From contig CAJUDU010000104.1 of NCBI GenBank assembly GCA_910584935.1, positions 1-6,753 on the forward strand: 6,753 nt of DNA, written 5' to 3'. The translations under genes and the position numbers were made by a program. Positions 1 to 6,620 of the stretch are shown here, one piece after another. Positions within the stretch are counted from its first letter, which is position 1; each line of letters begins with the position of its first letter. The notes below the pieces were generated by a model. The model was given only the letters and a program-made list of their open reading frames with translations. It was not told the DNA's origin and ran no database searches. This DNA is from an uncultured Butyricicoccus sp. GTDB lineage: Bacteria; Bacillota; Clostridia; Oscillospirales; Butyricicoccaceae.

Positions 1-61
1 TCGATTGCATGTGATTTGAGAGGCGCTTTAATCAGTGGTTCCTTAAATCCTTTTTGCGCAA

Positions 62-126
62 AATGGTGCAGCTTTATTGGATATGCTTTTCTTTCATAAA
101 AAGCAATTCATTATTTCTGCACCATT
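62..126. repeat. Long imperfect inverted repeat (hairpin) downstream of the ABC permease gene
   Basis: Outer arms AATGGTGCAG (62-71) and CTGCACCATT (117-126) are perfect 10-bp complements. Inside them TGCTTTT (84-90) pairs with AAAAGCA (99-105), and 78-82 pairs with 106-110 with one G-T wobble and A83 bulged. The whole 65 nt can therefore fold into one long interrupted hairpin with an 8-nt loop. A perfect 12-bp palindrome, TTTTGCGCAAAA (52-63), abuts its left edge. It lies about 30 nt past the stop codon of the minus-strand permease gene and could act as a transcript end or RNA-stability element. The run of T after it on the minus strand is only four bases, so it is not a textbook intrinsic terminator. 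A small non-autonomous mobile palindrome is an alternative. The pairing is seen directly; the role is inference. Confidence 0.55.
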
Positions 127-140
127 GCTGCTATCTTTTG

Positions 141-154
141 TAACCGATAGGTTA
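141..154. other. Short stem-loop immediately after the permease stop codon
   Basis: TAACC (141-145) and GGTTA (150-154) form a 5-bp stem with a GATA loop, directly adjacent to the permease stop codon (156-158) on the minus strand. The stem is AT-rich and no T tract follows on that strand, so it is at best a weak part of the operon's 3' end. I see no gene in the rest of 1-155. Confidence 0.25.
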
Positions 155-155
155 T

Positions 156-2543
156 TTATAATTCATTAATCGTATCTGTAACTGCTATATTCCGCAGCCG
201 TTTGGAAGGTTTATAAACTGCGGTAGCCGTTGCGGCTGCAATAAATCCAATAATAATCAAAATTGATGATATTGGTAAATGCCATGCGAAATACGGAAAA
301 TGTGCGGTAATCAGGGTATCATAAATCAGTTTATTTAGTGGTAAACCAATTGCGCATCCAATTATGCAGCCAATTACAGCATATGTGACAGCTTCCATGG
401 TAATCATTTTCGTTAATTGCTTGCCATCCATACCAACAGCACGCATTGCCCCATATTGTTTCATCCGCGCCGATACACTCATGGAAATACTGTTGACAAT
501 GTTCAGTATTGTAATCAATGCGATAATAACCAAAAAACCATAGATAAATAAGCTGAATGCCCAAAACGTACTTCGGTCACCTTCTTCACGCCGGTCAACA
601 AATTCATATTTTCCCCGTACCAAATCATGGAGCGCTTCAATATCAGCTTCCGTGGCATCACGGTTCAATTGGATATCAATGATGGAAAAATCCTGCTGAC
701 CAGTTAGCCGGGTATACGTTTGTTCCGAGCAGATTAAAATAATTTCCCCATTTGTCCGCCCGTTGTTAGAGAATGGACTATATCGTATCATACCAGCAAC
801 GTTTACTGTGTTGGAATTGATTGTGACAGTATCGCCCGTAGAAAGCGCAATATCTTTATCCCAGACTGCGAGAATATAATCTTGATCTCCATAAACCTTC
901 GATAAATCACTGCCTTCCCGCAAATCATCATCTTTCTCCAGGCAGTCTAACTGAAAGTCATCATAAGAAATGAGGTCAACTGTATCTACACTTTCTGGTG
1001 TGCTGAATTCTGCTGGGATTTCAGCCGTATGCATCCGCCCAAATGCCCGCTTGACACCAGATGCCCCACGGATCTGTGCAAGAAGGTCATGATTCATGAA
1101 TGCCCCGCCATCTATCATGGAAATGCAAATATCCGCGACATAAGATTTGGTTGGCAGCAAATAGCCTAATAGTTCCACGAGTATTGAAAAATTCAAAAAC
1201 AGGATAATACTAAGTGAAAAAGAGCCAGCCAGCAAAAATAAATTCTTTTTGGATGTGCAGGCATGGGAAATGCCAAGTGCAGTTTCAATATGGAAAAACC
1301 GTGCTCGTGTTGGGCGATGCGCACTTTTTACAGCGCTGTCATTGCCGGATACCGCTGCTACAGGTGAAACTTTTGCCGCGCGCTTTGCTGGGGATTGTGC
1401 CGCAATCAGTACGGTTAAAATGCCAACGGCTGTGCCGCATAGAATACCAACCATACTTATACCGAAAACTGGCATATCAGCAAATTCGCCGCGTACAAAA
1501 TACCGCATCATTGCGCATAATATCCATGTTGCAGAAATGCCCAGCAAAATCCCGATTGGGATTGCGGTTTTACACCAGTTTAAGGCTTCCAGCCTGACAA
1601 AACGAACCACTTGTTGTTTGCTCATGCCAATGCACCGCATCATGCCAAAAAACTGCGTTCGCTGCGCAATGGTGCTGTTTAAACTGCCGGAAATCATCAA
1701 CACACCTGCCAATAAAATAAGCAGGAACAACACCGCAACAACAGGATACAAGTTCTGGGCGGAAGGATTACTGCTTAGTCCTTTTGCCACCATAAGAATA
1801 AAGTTTTCATCAATGTCAGCATCAGCAATATGATCGCGTTCTTTGATTTCTGTAAGCGCTTTCCGGATATTTGCTTTCTCATGAAATTGTATATAATAAA
1901 ACGGATTGCCAGTATCTTGATTATCATGGAGGATGTTTTGAAAAGAAGCAATATCCAAAAATGCGCCGACTTGCTGGTTTTCTTTCACTGGCAGTGCAGT
2001 GCTTTCACCAACGCCGCTGCTGGTCGCATACAGGCTATTATCACTGCGGAATCCTGTAATTCGAAATATATATGACCCAGCAGGTGTATCCAGTGTGATG
2101 CTGTCACCAATTGTCACATCGAAAAGTGTCCTAGCATTTGGCGTGAGGATGATTTCATCCGGGCATAAATGAGCATCATCCGGGAAATAGTGCATGATAT
2201 CTGTCCGAAACGCTGTTTGTGTGCCGGATAATGCTGCTGGCATACCACCAATGGTATAATCTTTGTCCATATCCAAATTGACAGAATCATACCAGGACGC
2301 TGCTGCAACATCTGAACGGCTTGCAAGTTCGGTTGCGGTTTCTTCGGTAATATTTTTCAGTTTGATATGCCAGTTGCCGTTTTTTTGCACGGCATGGGCG
2401 GTTTCTGCCCGCAATAACATATCTGCCATGCTGAAAATCCCAGTCACCAGAAAAACAGCGAAAACAATACATAAAAGCGTCATATGATTTTGCCGCTTGC
2501 GCAGCTTCGCGGAAATAGGGATTAAACTCAAATAACTTCTCAT
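156..2543 (-). CDS. ABC transporter permease with two FtsX domains (8 predicted membrane helices)
   Basis: This 795-residue membrane protein is the translocating or mechanotransmitting half of an ABC system with the ATPase encoded just upstream. Hydrophobic segments fall near residues 21-43, 264-285, 326-347, 358-381, 434-462, 661-687, 716-738 and 754-777. They delimit two large extracytoplasmic domains (about 44-263 and 463-660), the first resembling a MacB-type periplasmic core. The FtsX signature occurs twice: GMMRCIGMSKQQV at 300-312 and GAMRAVGMDGKQL at 698-710. These are the cytoplasmic elements expected to contact the ATPase, so the protein is an internal duplication of the 4-helix FtsX/MacB unit. 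The start ATG overlaps the ATPase stop as ATGA, and GGGAGG lies 8 nt before it inside the ATPase gene, implying translational coupling. The substrate is unknown. Family knowledge suggests antimicrobial peptide resistance, lipid or peptide export, or cell-wall hydrolase control. It is not the 10-helix, single-domain BceB architecture. The gene looks complete. Confidence 0.93.
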   Translation of the reverse strand: MRSYLSLIPISAKLRKRQNHMTLLCIVFAVFLVTGIFSMADMLLRAETAHAVQKNGNWHIKLKNITEETATELASRSDVAAASWYDSVNLDMDKDYTIGGMPAALSGTQTAFRTDIMHYFPDDAHLCPDEIILTPNARTLFDVTIGDSITLDTPAGSYIFRITGFRSDNSLYATSSGVGESTALPVKENQQVGAFLDIASFQNILHDNQDTGNPFYYIQFHEKANIRKALTEIKERDHIADADIDENFILMVAKGLSSNPSAQNLYPVVAVLFLLILLAGVLMISGSLNSTIAQRTQFFGMMRCIGMSKQQVVRFVRLEALNWCKTAIPIGILLGISATWILCAMMRYFVRGEFADMPVFGISMVGILCGTAVGILTVLIAAQSPAKRAAKVSPVAAVSGNDSAVKSAHRPTRARFFHIETALGISHACTSKKNLFLLAGSFSLSIILFLNFSILVELLGYLLPTKSYVADICISMIDGGAFMNHDLLAQIRGASGVKRAFGRMHTAEIPAEFSTPESVDTVDLISYDDFQLDCLEKDDDLREGSDLSKVYGDQDYILAVWDKDIALSTGDTVTINSNTVNVAGMIRYSPFSNNGRTNGEIILICSEQTYTRLTGQQDFSIIDIQLNRDATEADIEALHDLVRGKYEFVDRREEGDRSTFWAFSLFIYGFLVIIALITILNIVNSISMSVSARMKQYGAMRAVGMDGKQLTKMITMEAVTYAVIGCIIGCAIGLPLNKLIYDTLITAHFPYFAWHLPISSILIIIGFIAAATATAVYKPSKRLRNIAVTDTINEL

Positions 2544-3223
2544 CCTGCATACCTCCCAAAATCGCGCAGTTCACCATCGGATACTTGTAAAATCCGGTCA
2601 GCAGTTTGGGCAATGCTGTTGTTATGGGTAATCATAACAATGGTTTGTTCATATTTTTGGGAGGTTTCCTTTAACAGCGCAATCACTTCCCGGCTGTTTT
2701 GGGAATCCAAGTTGCCAGTTGGTTCATCCGCTAGGATAAGGGAAGGATGGGTCATCAATGCCCTGCCAATGGCAACCCGTTGCTGTTGTCCACCGGAAAG
2801 CTGGCTGGGCAAATGGCTGCGGCGTTCTTCCAACCCCAACACCCATAATAATTCCTCCAGATACTTTTTACTGGGACGCTGATAATCCAGCAGCACAGGA
2901 AAAATAATATTTTGTTCCACCGTAAGTTCAGGGATTAGGTTAAACGCCTGAAAGATAAAGCCGATATTGCGGCGGCGGAAAATGGTCAATGCGCGTTCTT
3001 TCATCGCAAACGTATCATTGCCATCAATAAAAACTTTGCCAGAGGTCGGCGTATCAAGTGCGCCCAGCATATTGAGAAGGGTGCTTTTCCCAGAACCGGA
3101 TTCCCCAACAATTGCAACAAATTCCCCTTTCGGAACAGAAAAACTGACATTTTTCAGCGCCTGCACAGCAGTTTCCCCGCTGCCATAGGTCTTGGAAAGG
3201 GATTCCACGGTTAATAAGGTCAT
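2540..3223 (-). CDS. ABC transporter ATP-binding protein (MacB/LolD/BceA-type)
   Basis: This 227-residue cytoplasmic ATPase powers the adjacent FtsX-type permease. All nucleotide-binding motifs are present and intact: Walker A GESGSGKST (40-48), Q-loop glutamine 92 in FIFQAFNLIPELTV, signature LSGGQ (142-146), Walker B LILADE (162-167) with catalytic Glu167, the D-loop after GNLD (170-173), and the H-loop histidine 200. Sequence around LIPELTVEQNI and LADEPTGNLDS is typical of the MacB/LolD/SalX subfamily that pairs with FtsX-like permeases. Length is normal for that subfamily (220-250). The start is supported by AAAGGAG upstream, although the spacing to the ATG is long (about 11 nt) and an out-of-frame ATG lies between them. 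The 3' end overlaps the permease start by 4 nt. The 78-nt gap to the kinase gene makes a separate promoter possible. The substrate cannot be deduced from this subunit. Confidence 0.96.
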   Translation of the reverse strand: MTLLTVESLSKTYGSGETAVQALKNVSFSVPKGEFVAIVGESGSGKSTLLNMLGALDTPTSGKVFIDGNDTFAMKERALTIFRRRNIGFIFQAFNLIPELTVEQNIIFPVLLDYQRPSKKYLEELLWVLGLEERRSHLPSQLSGGQQQRVAIGRALMTHPSLILADEPTGNLDSQNSREVIALLKETSQKYEQTIVMITHNNSIAQTADRILQVSDGELRDFGRYAG

Positions 3224-3301
3224 ACATTTTTTATCTCCTTTCAGTGATTGGACTGTATCAATACCATAGCATAAACCCCTTACAGCAAGATGAATGCCAG
3301 C
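3224..3301 (-). other. Intergenic gap between kinase and ABC genes, possible second promoter
   Basis: This is the only gap of any size in the four-gene block. On the minus strand it contains TTGCTG and several weak -10-like hexamers (TATGCT, TATTGA), none at convincing spacing. It also has a small symmetric element GTATCAATAC (3255-3264) and the ATPase ribosome binding site near its end. In transporter-linked two-component systems the regulator often acts just upstream of the ABC genes, so an operator here is plausible but not demonstrated by the sequence. No hairpin followed by a T run is present, so read-through from the kinase gene is also possible. Confidence 0.25.
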
Positions 3302-4339
3302 CTACAATTTTGTTGGAATCAAAAAATTAACAGTAAAAGTTGCCCCATGTCCTAGTCGGCTATCTGCTTCAATGGTGCCTTTGTTGGCTTCAATAATAGC
3401 TTTGGCAAGTGGCAAGCCCAGCCCTAGGCCGGGAGTATTTTTAGAAAACCGGCTGCGATAAAACCGCTTGAAAATATGATATTGATCCTCTGGATGAATA
3501 CCGGAACCGGTATCTTGAATGATAATTTGTATCAGCGAAGCAGTTTGTTTCCACTGGATATCAATCCGATCGCCAGCTTTGGTATGATCTAAAGCATTCT
3601 TTATTAAGTTGCCAATGGCTTCTGTCAGCCAAGTGCGGTCACAGTAAAGGGTTATACCAGTTTCGCCTTCCAGAATAATTTTTTTGCCTTCTTGTTCTGC
3701 CCGAAAAGCATAATGCTGTTGGATATGGGTTAATAATGCAGATAAATCCTCAGGCTGTTGTGTCAAAGTGATAATCCCGGCATCTAATTTAGAGATTTTC
3801 AGTATGTTTTGGATTAAATTTTCAATTCGCTCAAGTTCCTGTTCAGAAAGGGCAGCAAAATGTTGGACTGTGGCAGGGTCAGCGGATTCTTGCTGCAAAA
3901 TGCCATAATAAACTTCCAATGCGGCAACAGGCGTTTTGAGCTGATGCGAAATATCAGATATTGTATTTCGTAAGAATTCTTTTGCTTTACGTTCACTGTT
4001 GGCATGGGCGTTTAGGATTGTGATTAGGGAATTAACCTCATGGAAAAGCCGATAGATTGCCCCTTCTTCATTGCATTCGATATGCCCTTGCTGACTGCCC
4101 AACAGATACTCCCTAATTTGTGTGGCAGCATTTTCAAATAGTTGCTCCCGTTGCTGGAAATACTGATTGCAAAGGACAATGACCATACCAGCCATACAAA
4201 TTGCAGGAATAAATAAAAAAATAGTTTGATATGCTGGGCACAAGGCAATACACAATATTGATATTGCAGGAAATATCATCGCACATAAAGCAATCCGAAG
4301 AAATAGGGTTTTAATTTTTGGGTCTGCAAATAATTTCAT
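3302..4339 (-). CDS. Two-component sensor histidine kinase, intramembrane-sensing type
   Basis: This 345-residue membrane kinase should phosphorylate the response regulator encoded immediately upstream. Two membrane helices (about 12-33 and 38-57) are separated by only a few residues (around CPAYQ), leaving almost no extracellular sensor. After a linker comes the dimerisation domain with phospho-acceptor His132 in ISDISHQLKTPVAAL. The catalytic domain follows: N-box around Asn244 and Asn248 (NLIKNALDH), G1 DTGSG (276-280), F-box FKRFYRS (290-296) and G2 GLGLGL (304-309). All are intact, so it should be active. I chose the ATG at 4339. An in-frame ATG at 4366 would start inside the regulator gene, whereas GAGG lies 6 nt before 4339, overlapping the regulator's stop region. 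The gap to the regulator is 8 nt. Known kinases with this minimal loop (BceS-like) detect stress through a partner ABC transporter; applying that here is inference from the neighbouring ABC genes. Confidence 0.94.
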   Translation of the reverse strand: MKLFADPKIKTLFLRIALCAMIFPAISILCIALCPAYQTIFLFIPAICMAGMVIVLCNQYFQQREQLFENAATQIREYLLGSQQGHIECNEEGAIYRLFHEVNSLITILNAHANSERKAKEFLRNTISDISHQLKTPVAALEVYYGILQQESADPATVQHFAALSEQELERIENLIQNILKISKLDAGIITLTQQPEDLSALLTHIQQHYAFRAEQEGKKIILEGETGITLYCDRTWLTEAIGNLIKNALDHTKAGDRIDIQWKQTASLIQIIIQDTGSGIHPEDQYHIFKRFYRSRFSKNTPGLGLGLPLAKAIIEANKGTIEADSRLGHGATFTVNFLIPTKL

Positions 4340-4347
4340 TTCACACC

Positions 4348-5034
4348 TCAGTTGACCGCATTCCATTTATAACCGATTCGGCGCACAGTGACAATGCGCG
4401 ATGGTTTGTTAGGATTATCTTCAATTTTGGTACGCAGCCGCCGGATATATACGGTTAACGTATTTGGGTCAATGAAATCCCCATCACAATCCCATAAGTT
4501 TGACATGATTTGTTCAGATGATAGAACGATATTTGGGTTTTCCATCAAAAAGCGCAATAATTTATATTCGCTTGCGGTCAGTGCCAAAGGCATTCCGTTT
4601 TTATAAACCTGATGTTCTGGGAGGTGCATAGAAATACCATTCGATTGTAACTGCATTTGTGAGGGTTGGAATTGCTTGCTTCTGCGCAGCAGAGCATTGA
4701 TACGGGACATAAGGACAGCAAGTTTAAACGGTTTGGTAATATAATCATCACCACCAATATCCAGCCCCATAATCATACTGGTTTCTTCATCCGAAGCGGT
4801 TAGGAAAATGATCGGTACACTGCAAATCTGCCGGACTTTTTGACACAATGCAAAACCAGAACCATCTGGGAGTGAAACATCTAAGATCAGCAAATCATAT
4901 TTCCCATCTGCCCAGAGAGCATCCGCCTCATGCAAGGTTTGTGCGGTATCGAGCGCATATCCAGCCTTTTCGAGCGCGAAAGATAAACCAGTAATCAAGC
5001 TGAAATCATCTTCCAGCAATAATATTTTGCACAT
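4348..5034 (-). CDS. OmpR/PhoB-family response regulator
   Basis: This 228-residue DNA-binding regulator is the partner of the kinase directly downstream. The receiver domain (about 1-115) has the acidic pair Glu8-Asp9-Asp10 (LLLEDD), phospho-acceptor Asp52 in LILDVSLPDGSG, Thr79 in FLTASDE and Lys101 in YITKPF. The C-terminal winged helix (about 130-226) shows LTASEYKLLRFLMENP, the recognition-helix region DPNTLTVYIRRLRTKIE and the wing ending in IVTVRRIGYKW. Both domains are complete. The frame stays open upstream to an ATG at 5163, but that would add 43 residues without receiver homology, overlap the radical SAM gene and start upstream of the promoter. The ATG at 5034 begins a standard receiver fold (MCKILLLEDD) and has AGAAGG about 8 nt before it. 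The likely targets are its own operon, the ABC genes, or both. Confidence 0.95.
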   Translation of the reverse strand: MCKILLLEDDFSLITGLSFALEKAGYALDTAQTLHEADALWADGKYDLLILDVSLPDGSGFALCQKVRQICSVPIIFLTASDEETSMIMGLDIGGDDYITKPFKLAVLMSRINALLRRSKQFQPSQMQLQSNGISMHLPEHQVYKNGMPLALTASEYKLLRFLMENPNIVLSSEQIMSNLWDCDGDFIDPNTLTVYIRRLRTKIEDNPNKPSRIVTVRRIGYKWNAVN

Positions 5035-5077
5035 GATGGATACCTTCTTTCTGTTTTTGAAAAATGTAGACAGCCAT

Positions 5078-5106
5078 AGTATAATTCCAAAGCCGGCAGA
5101 ATGCAA
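5078..5106 (-). promoter_or_regulatory. Promoter of the regulator-kinase-ABC block
   Basis: On the minus strand TTGCAT (5101-5106) and TATACT (5078-5083) are separated by exactly 17 nt, a good vegetative sigma-factor promoter. It lies between the radical SAM stop codon and the regulator ATG at 5034. The predicted transcript would have a leader of roughly 35-40 nt. No strong operator repeat is obvious beside it; GCCGGC (5092-5097) in the spacer is a 6-bp palindrome only. Confidence 0.65.
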
Positions 5107-5116
5107 GGTGATTTTA

Positions 5117-6052
5117 TTATAAATGCCGCAAATGGGTACGGTAATCCCGCAAAGTGTTTTCATCAGCCGTATGCAGCAAATCTTCCAGATAACAGATTAG
5201 TTTTTGTTTATCTGTGGGCAAGCGCCCATGCAGCCGCACCAAATTGGATGCGCCTTCTGTCATAATTTCAGTATGGATATTTAAATTCTCAATCAAGGTT
5301 TTTAGTTCTGCAAATTTTTCAAGTTCGCTTTCTTCTGTCCATTTTCCGCGCTGAATTTCCTGATAAAGTTCAGATTCTGGGAAAATGGTCAGCATGGATG
5401 AACCAATGGTTTTGGGATGCGTCTGGTTAAAGACTTTTGCACTTTCCAATGCGCCGTGGATACCGCGTCCCGCGCCGGATATCCCGGCAAGGTAAAAGAA
5501 GTGGTATGCAATCCCCGCGGTATCTAACCGTGCAGCTTGTTCAATAATATCCTGCGGCTGATAGCCTTTGTGCATAAAAGCAAGCGCCTCAGCATCTCCG
5601 GTTTCCACACCAATTGTAATGCGGTCATAGCCGAGGCGATGCAGCTGTGATAATTCCGCATCACTTTTGCGTGTAATATCGGTCACACGTGCAAAGCATC
5701 CGATACTTGTGATTTGCGGGAGATATTGCGCAATCAGCTTTGCAATTGCTGTAAGATGTTCTGTTTGCAAAACAAATGGGTTTGCGCCAGTCAAGAAAAC
5801 CCGCTGGGTTGCAGCTGGTTCCGGCAGCCCTTGCAGCTTGGCAGATAATTTTGCGATTGGGTCGGTACACCAAAGTTGGGCTTCCTGCAAATCACTTTTG
5901 ATATCTTCGCGTGGGGACATCCGGAATTTAAAAGGCAGATCGTGATATAATGTACAGAATTTACATTTGTGATGGGTACAGCCTGCTGTAGCCTCCAACA
6001 GCAGGGAGTATGCTTCATAGGGTGGGCGCCATATTGTTCCAGTATAATGCAT
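5117..6052 (-). CDS. Radical SAM protein of unknown substrate, CX4CX2C cluster motif
   Basis: This 311-residue enzyme of the radical SAM superfamily should bind a 4Fe-4S cluster and cleave S-adenosylmethionine to start radical chemistry. The cluster cysteines are Cys25, Cys30 and Cys33 in GCTHHKCKFC, a CX4CX2C spacing rather than the canonical CX3CX2C. From memory, a group of clostridial and methanogen radical SAM proteins shares a GCxHxKCxFC motif, and this appears to belong to it. The barrel motifs follow: VFLTGANPF (85-93), a SIGCFARVTD strand (116-125), ITIGVETGD (145-153) and FYLAGISGAGRG (186-197). There is no N-terminal B12 domain and no C-terminal cluster-binding domain is evident. 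The start has AGGAGG 9 nt upstream. The gene is divergent from an HxlR regulator that probably controls it. No clear terminator separates it from the downstream regulator promoter. The reaction is unknown. Confidence 0.88.
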   Translation of the reverse strand: MHYTGTIWRPPYEAYSLLLEATAGCTHHKCKFCTLYHDLPFKFRMSPREDIKSDLQEAQLWCTDPIAKLSAKLQGLPEPAATQRVFLTGANPFVLQTEHLTAIAKLIAQYLPQITSIGCFARVTDITRKSDAELSQLHRLGYDRITIGVETGDAEALAFMHKGYQPQDIIEQAARLDTAGIAYHFFYLAGISGAGRGIHGALESAKVFNQTHPKTIGSSMLTIFPESELYQEIQRGKWTEESELEKFAELKTLIENLNIHTEIMTEGASNLVRLHGRLPTDKQKLICYLEDLLHTADENTLRDYRTHLRHL

Positions 6053-6080
6053 ATTAAAAAACCTCCTTTATTTGCTGTCC

Positions 6081-6108
6081 ATTATAACATGGTACAAGGA
6101 TTTGAAAA
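6081..6108 (-). promoter_or_regulatory. Promoter of the radical SAM gene
   Basis: On the minus strand a perfect TATAAT (6081-6086) is preceded by TTTTCA (6103-6108), 4 of 6 matches to the -35 consensus, at 16-nt spacing. Transcription would start near 6075, giving a leader of about 20 nt that carries the AGGAGG site. The -35 element overlaps the left arm of the 6105-6121 palindrome, a position suited to repression. Confidence 0.6.
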
Positions 6109-6121
6109 GTACTGTACTTTT
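6105..6121. promoter_or_regulatory. Perfect 17-bp palindrome, likely HxlR operator
   Basis: AAAAGTAC and GTACTTTT flank a single central T, a perfect inverted repeat with 8-bp arms. It overlaps the radical SAM -35 element and lies upstream of the regulator's own promoter. GTAC/AGTA-type half-sites are what I recall for HxlR-family proteins such as YodB. Binding by the adjacent regulator is inference from position and symmetry. Confidence 0.6.
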
Positions 6122-6123
6122 TT

Positions 6124-6138
6124 GTAGTACCTTGCTAC
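6124..6138. promoter_or_regulatory. Imperfect palindrome over the regulator's -35 element
   Basis: GTAGTACCTTGCTAC has 4-bp perfect outer arms (GTAG/CTAC) and shares the GTAC core with the neighbouring palindrome. It covers the -35 hexamer at 6132-6137. It is a weaker candidate secondary operator. Confidence 0.3.
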
Positions 6139-6160
6139 TGATTTGCACGTGTAGTATACT
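6132..6160 (+). promoter_or_regulatory. Promoter of the HxlR regulator gene
   Basis: TTGCTA (6132-6137) and TATACT (6155-6160) are separated by 17 nt, a good sigma-A-type promoter about 30 nt before the ATG. The -10 lies inside the perfect 10-bp palindrome TAGTATACTA (6152-6161), consistent with autoregulation. Confidence 0.65.
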
Positions 6161-6161
6161 A
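6152..6161. promoter_or_regulatory. 10-bp palindrome over the regulator's -10 element
   Basis: TAGTATACTA is self-complementary and contains the AGTA/TACT half-sites also present in the 6105-6121 palindrome. It coincides with the -10 hexamer, so a bound repressor would occlude RNA polymerase. Short AT-rich palindromes also occur by chance, so this is a candidate only. Confidence 0.4.
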
Positions 6162-6189
6162 TAGACAAGCAATAGAGGAGGGAAACATC

Positions 6190-6528
6190 ATGCGCAAAAC
6201 AGAAACCGCAATTACACGTTGTAAAACCATGTCCACCCTTCAAAAGATGCTGGGCGGTAAATGGAAACTAGAAATTCTTTATTATATTGCGTTTTATGAT
6301 ATTCACCGGTTTGGTGCATTGCGCCGTCAGCTTGGCGAAATTACAGAATCTTCATTAACAAAGCAGCTTCGTGAATTGGAGGCAGATGGATTTTTAATCC
6401 GGCATGATTTCAAAGAGATTCCGCCGCGGGTAGAATACACATTATCTGATTTTGGAAAGAGTTTTATGGATGTGCTGCAATATATGAAACAATGGGGAGA
6501 GGCGCATTTGCCCAAAGAGGGATTCTGA
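6190..6528 (+). CDS. HxlR-family winged-helix transcriptional regulator
   Basis: This 112-residue, probably dimeric DNA-binding protein matches the usual length and motif order of the HxlR (DUF24) family. It has LGGKWKLEILYYI (21-33), the helix-turn-helix region RFGALRRQLGEITESSLTKQLRELEADGFL (40-69), the wing IPPRVEYTLSDFGKSF (77-92) and a C-terminal dimerisation helix ending near QWGE. The only cysteine is Cys11, at the N-terminal position where YodB and HypR carry their redox-active cysteine, so thiol or electrophile sensing is plausible but not shown. The start is clear: GGAGG (6177-6181) lies 8 nt before the ATG. It is divergent from the radical SAM gene, with palindromes over both promoters, which points to autoregulation and control of that gene. 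I see no terminator after its stop codon. Confidence 0.94.
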   Translation: MRKTETAITRCKTMSTLQKMLGGKWKLEILYYIAFYDIHRFGALRRQLGEITESSLTKQLRELEADGFLIRHDFKEIPPRVEYTLSDFGKSFMDVLQYMKQWGEAHLPKEGF

Positions 6529-6620
6529 TTGCATAGGCATTAGAAGAGAAGCGGAAAAGCACTGGCATCGATGGAGGAAGCCAAAGCTGCGCATAGAAGA
6601 TTTGTTGCTGGCAACCTTAG

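Noticed and set aside
26..42. TAATCAGTGGTTCC-like stretch resembling the tip of an insertion sequence
   Set aside because: The resemblance to a terminal inverted repeat is from vague recall; no transposase, partner repeat or target duplication is visible in the window.
141..154. AAC...GTT arms suggesting an integron attC site
   Set aside because: The core-site order and the paired outer sites of attC are absent, and no integrase or cassette structure is present; it is a simple 5-bp stem-loop.
1249..1833. 194-codon plus-strand open frame inside the permease gene
   Set aside because: It is antisense to a clearly homologous permease; its composition follows from the complementary strand, with no ribosome binding site or recognisable domain.
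4340..4366. Upstream ATG for the histidine kinase at 4366
   Set aside because: It lies inside the regulator gene; the ATG at 4339 has GAGG at good spacing and gives a standard N-terminus.
5035..5163. In-frame N-terminal extension of the response regulator to an ATG at 5163
   Set aside because: It would overlap the radical SAM gene, begin upstream of the predicted promoter, and add residues with no receiver-domain similarity; the ATG at 5034 has a ribosome binding site and starts the fold.
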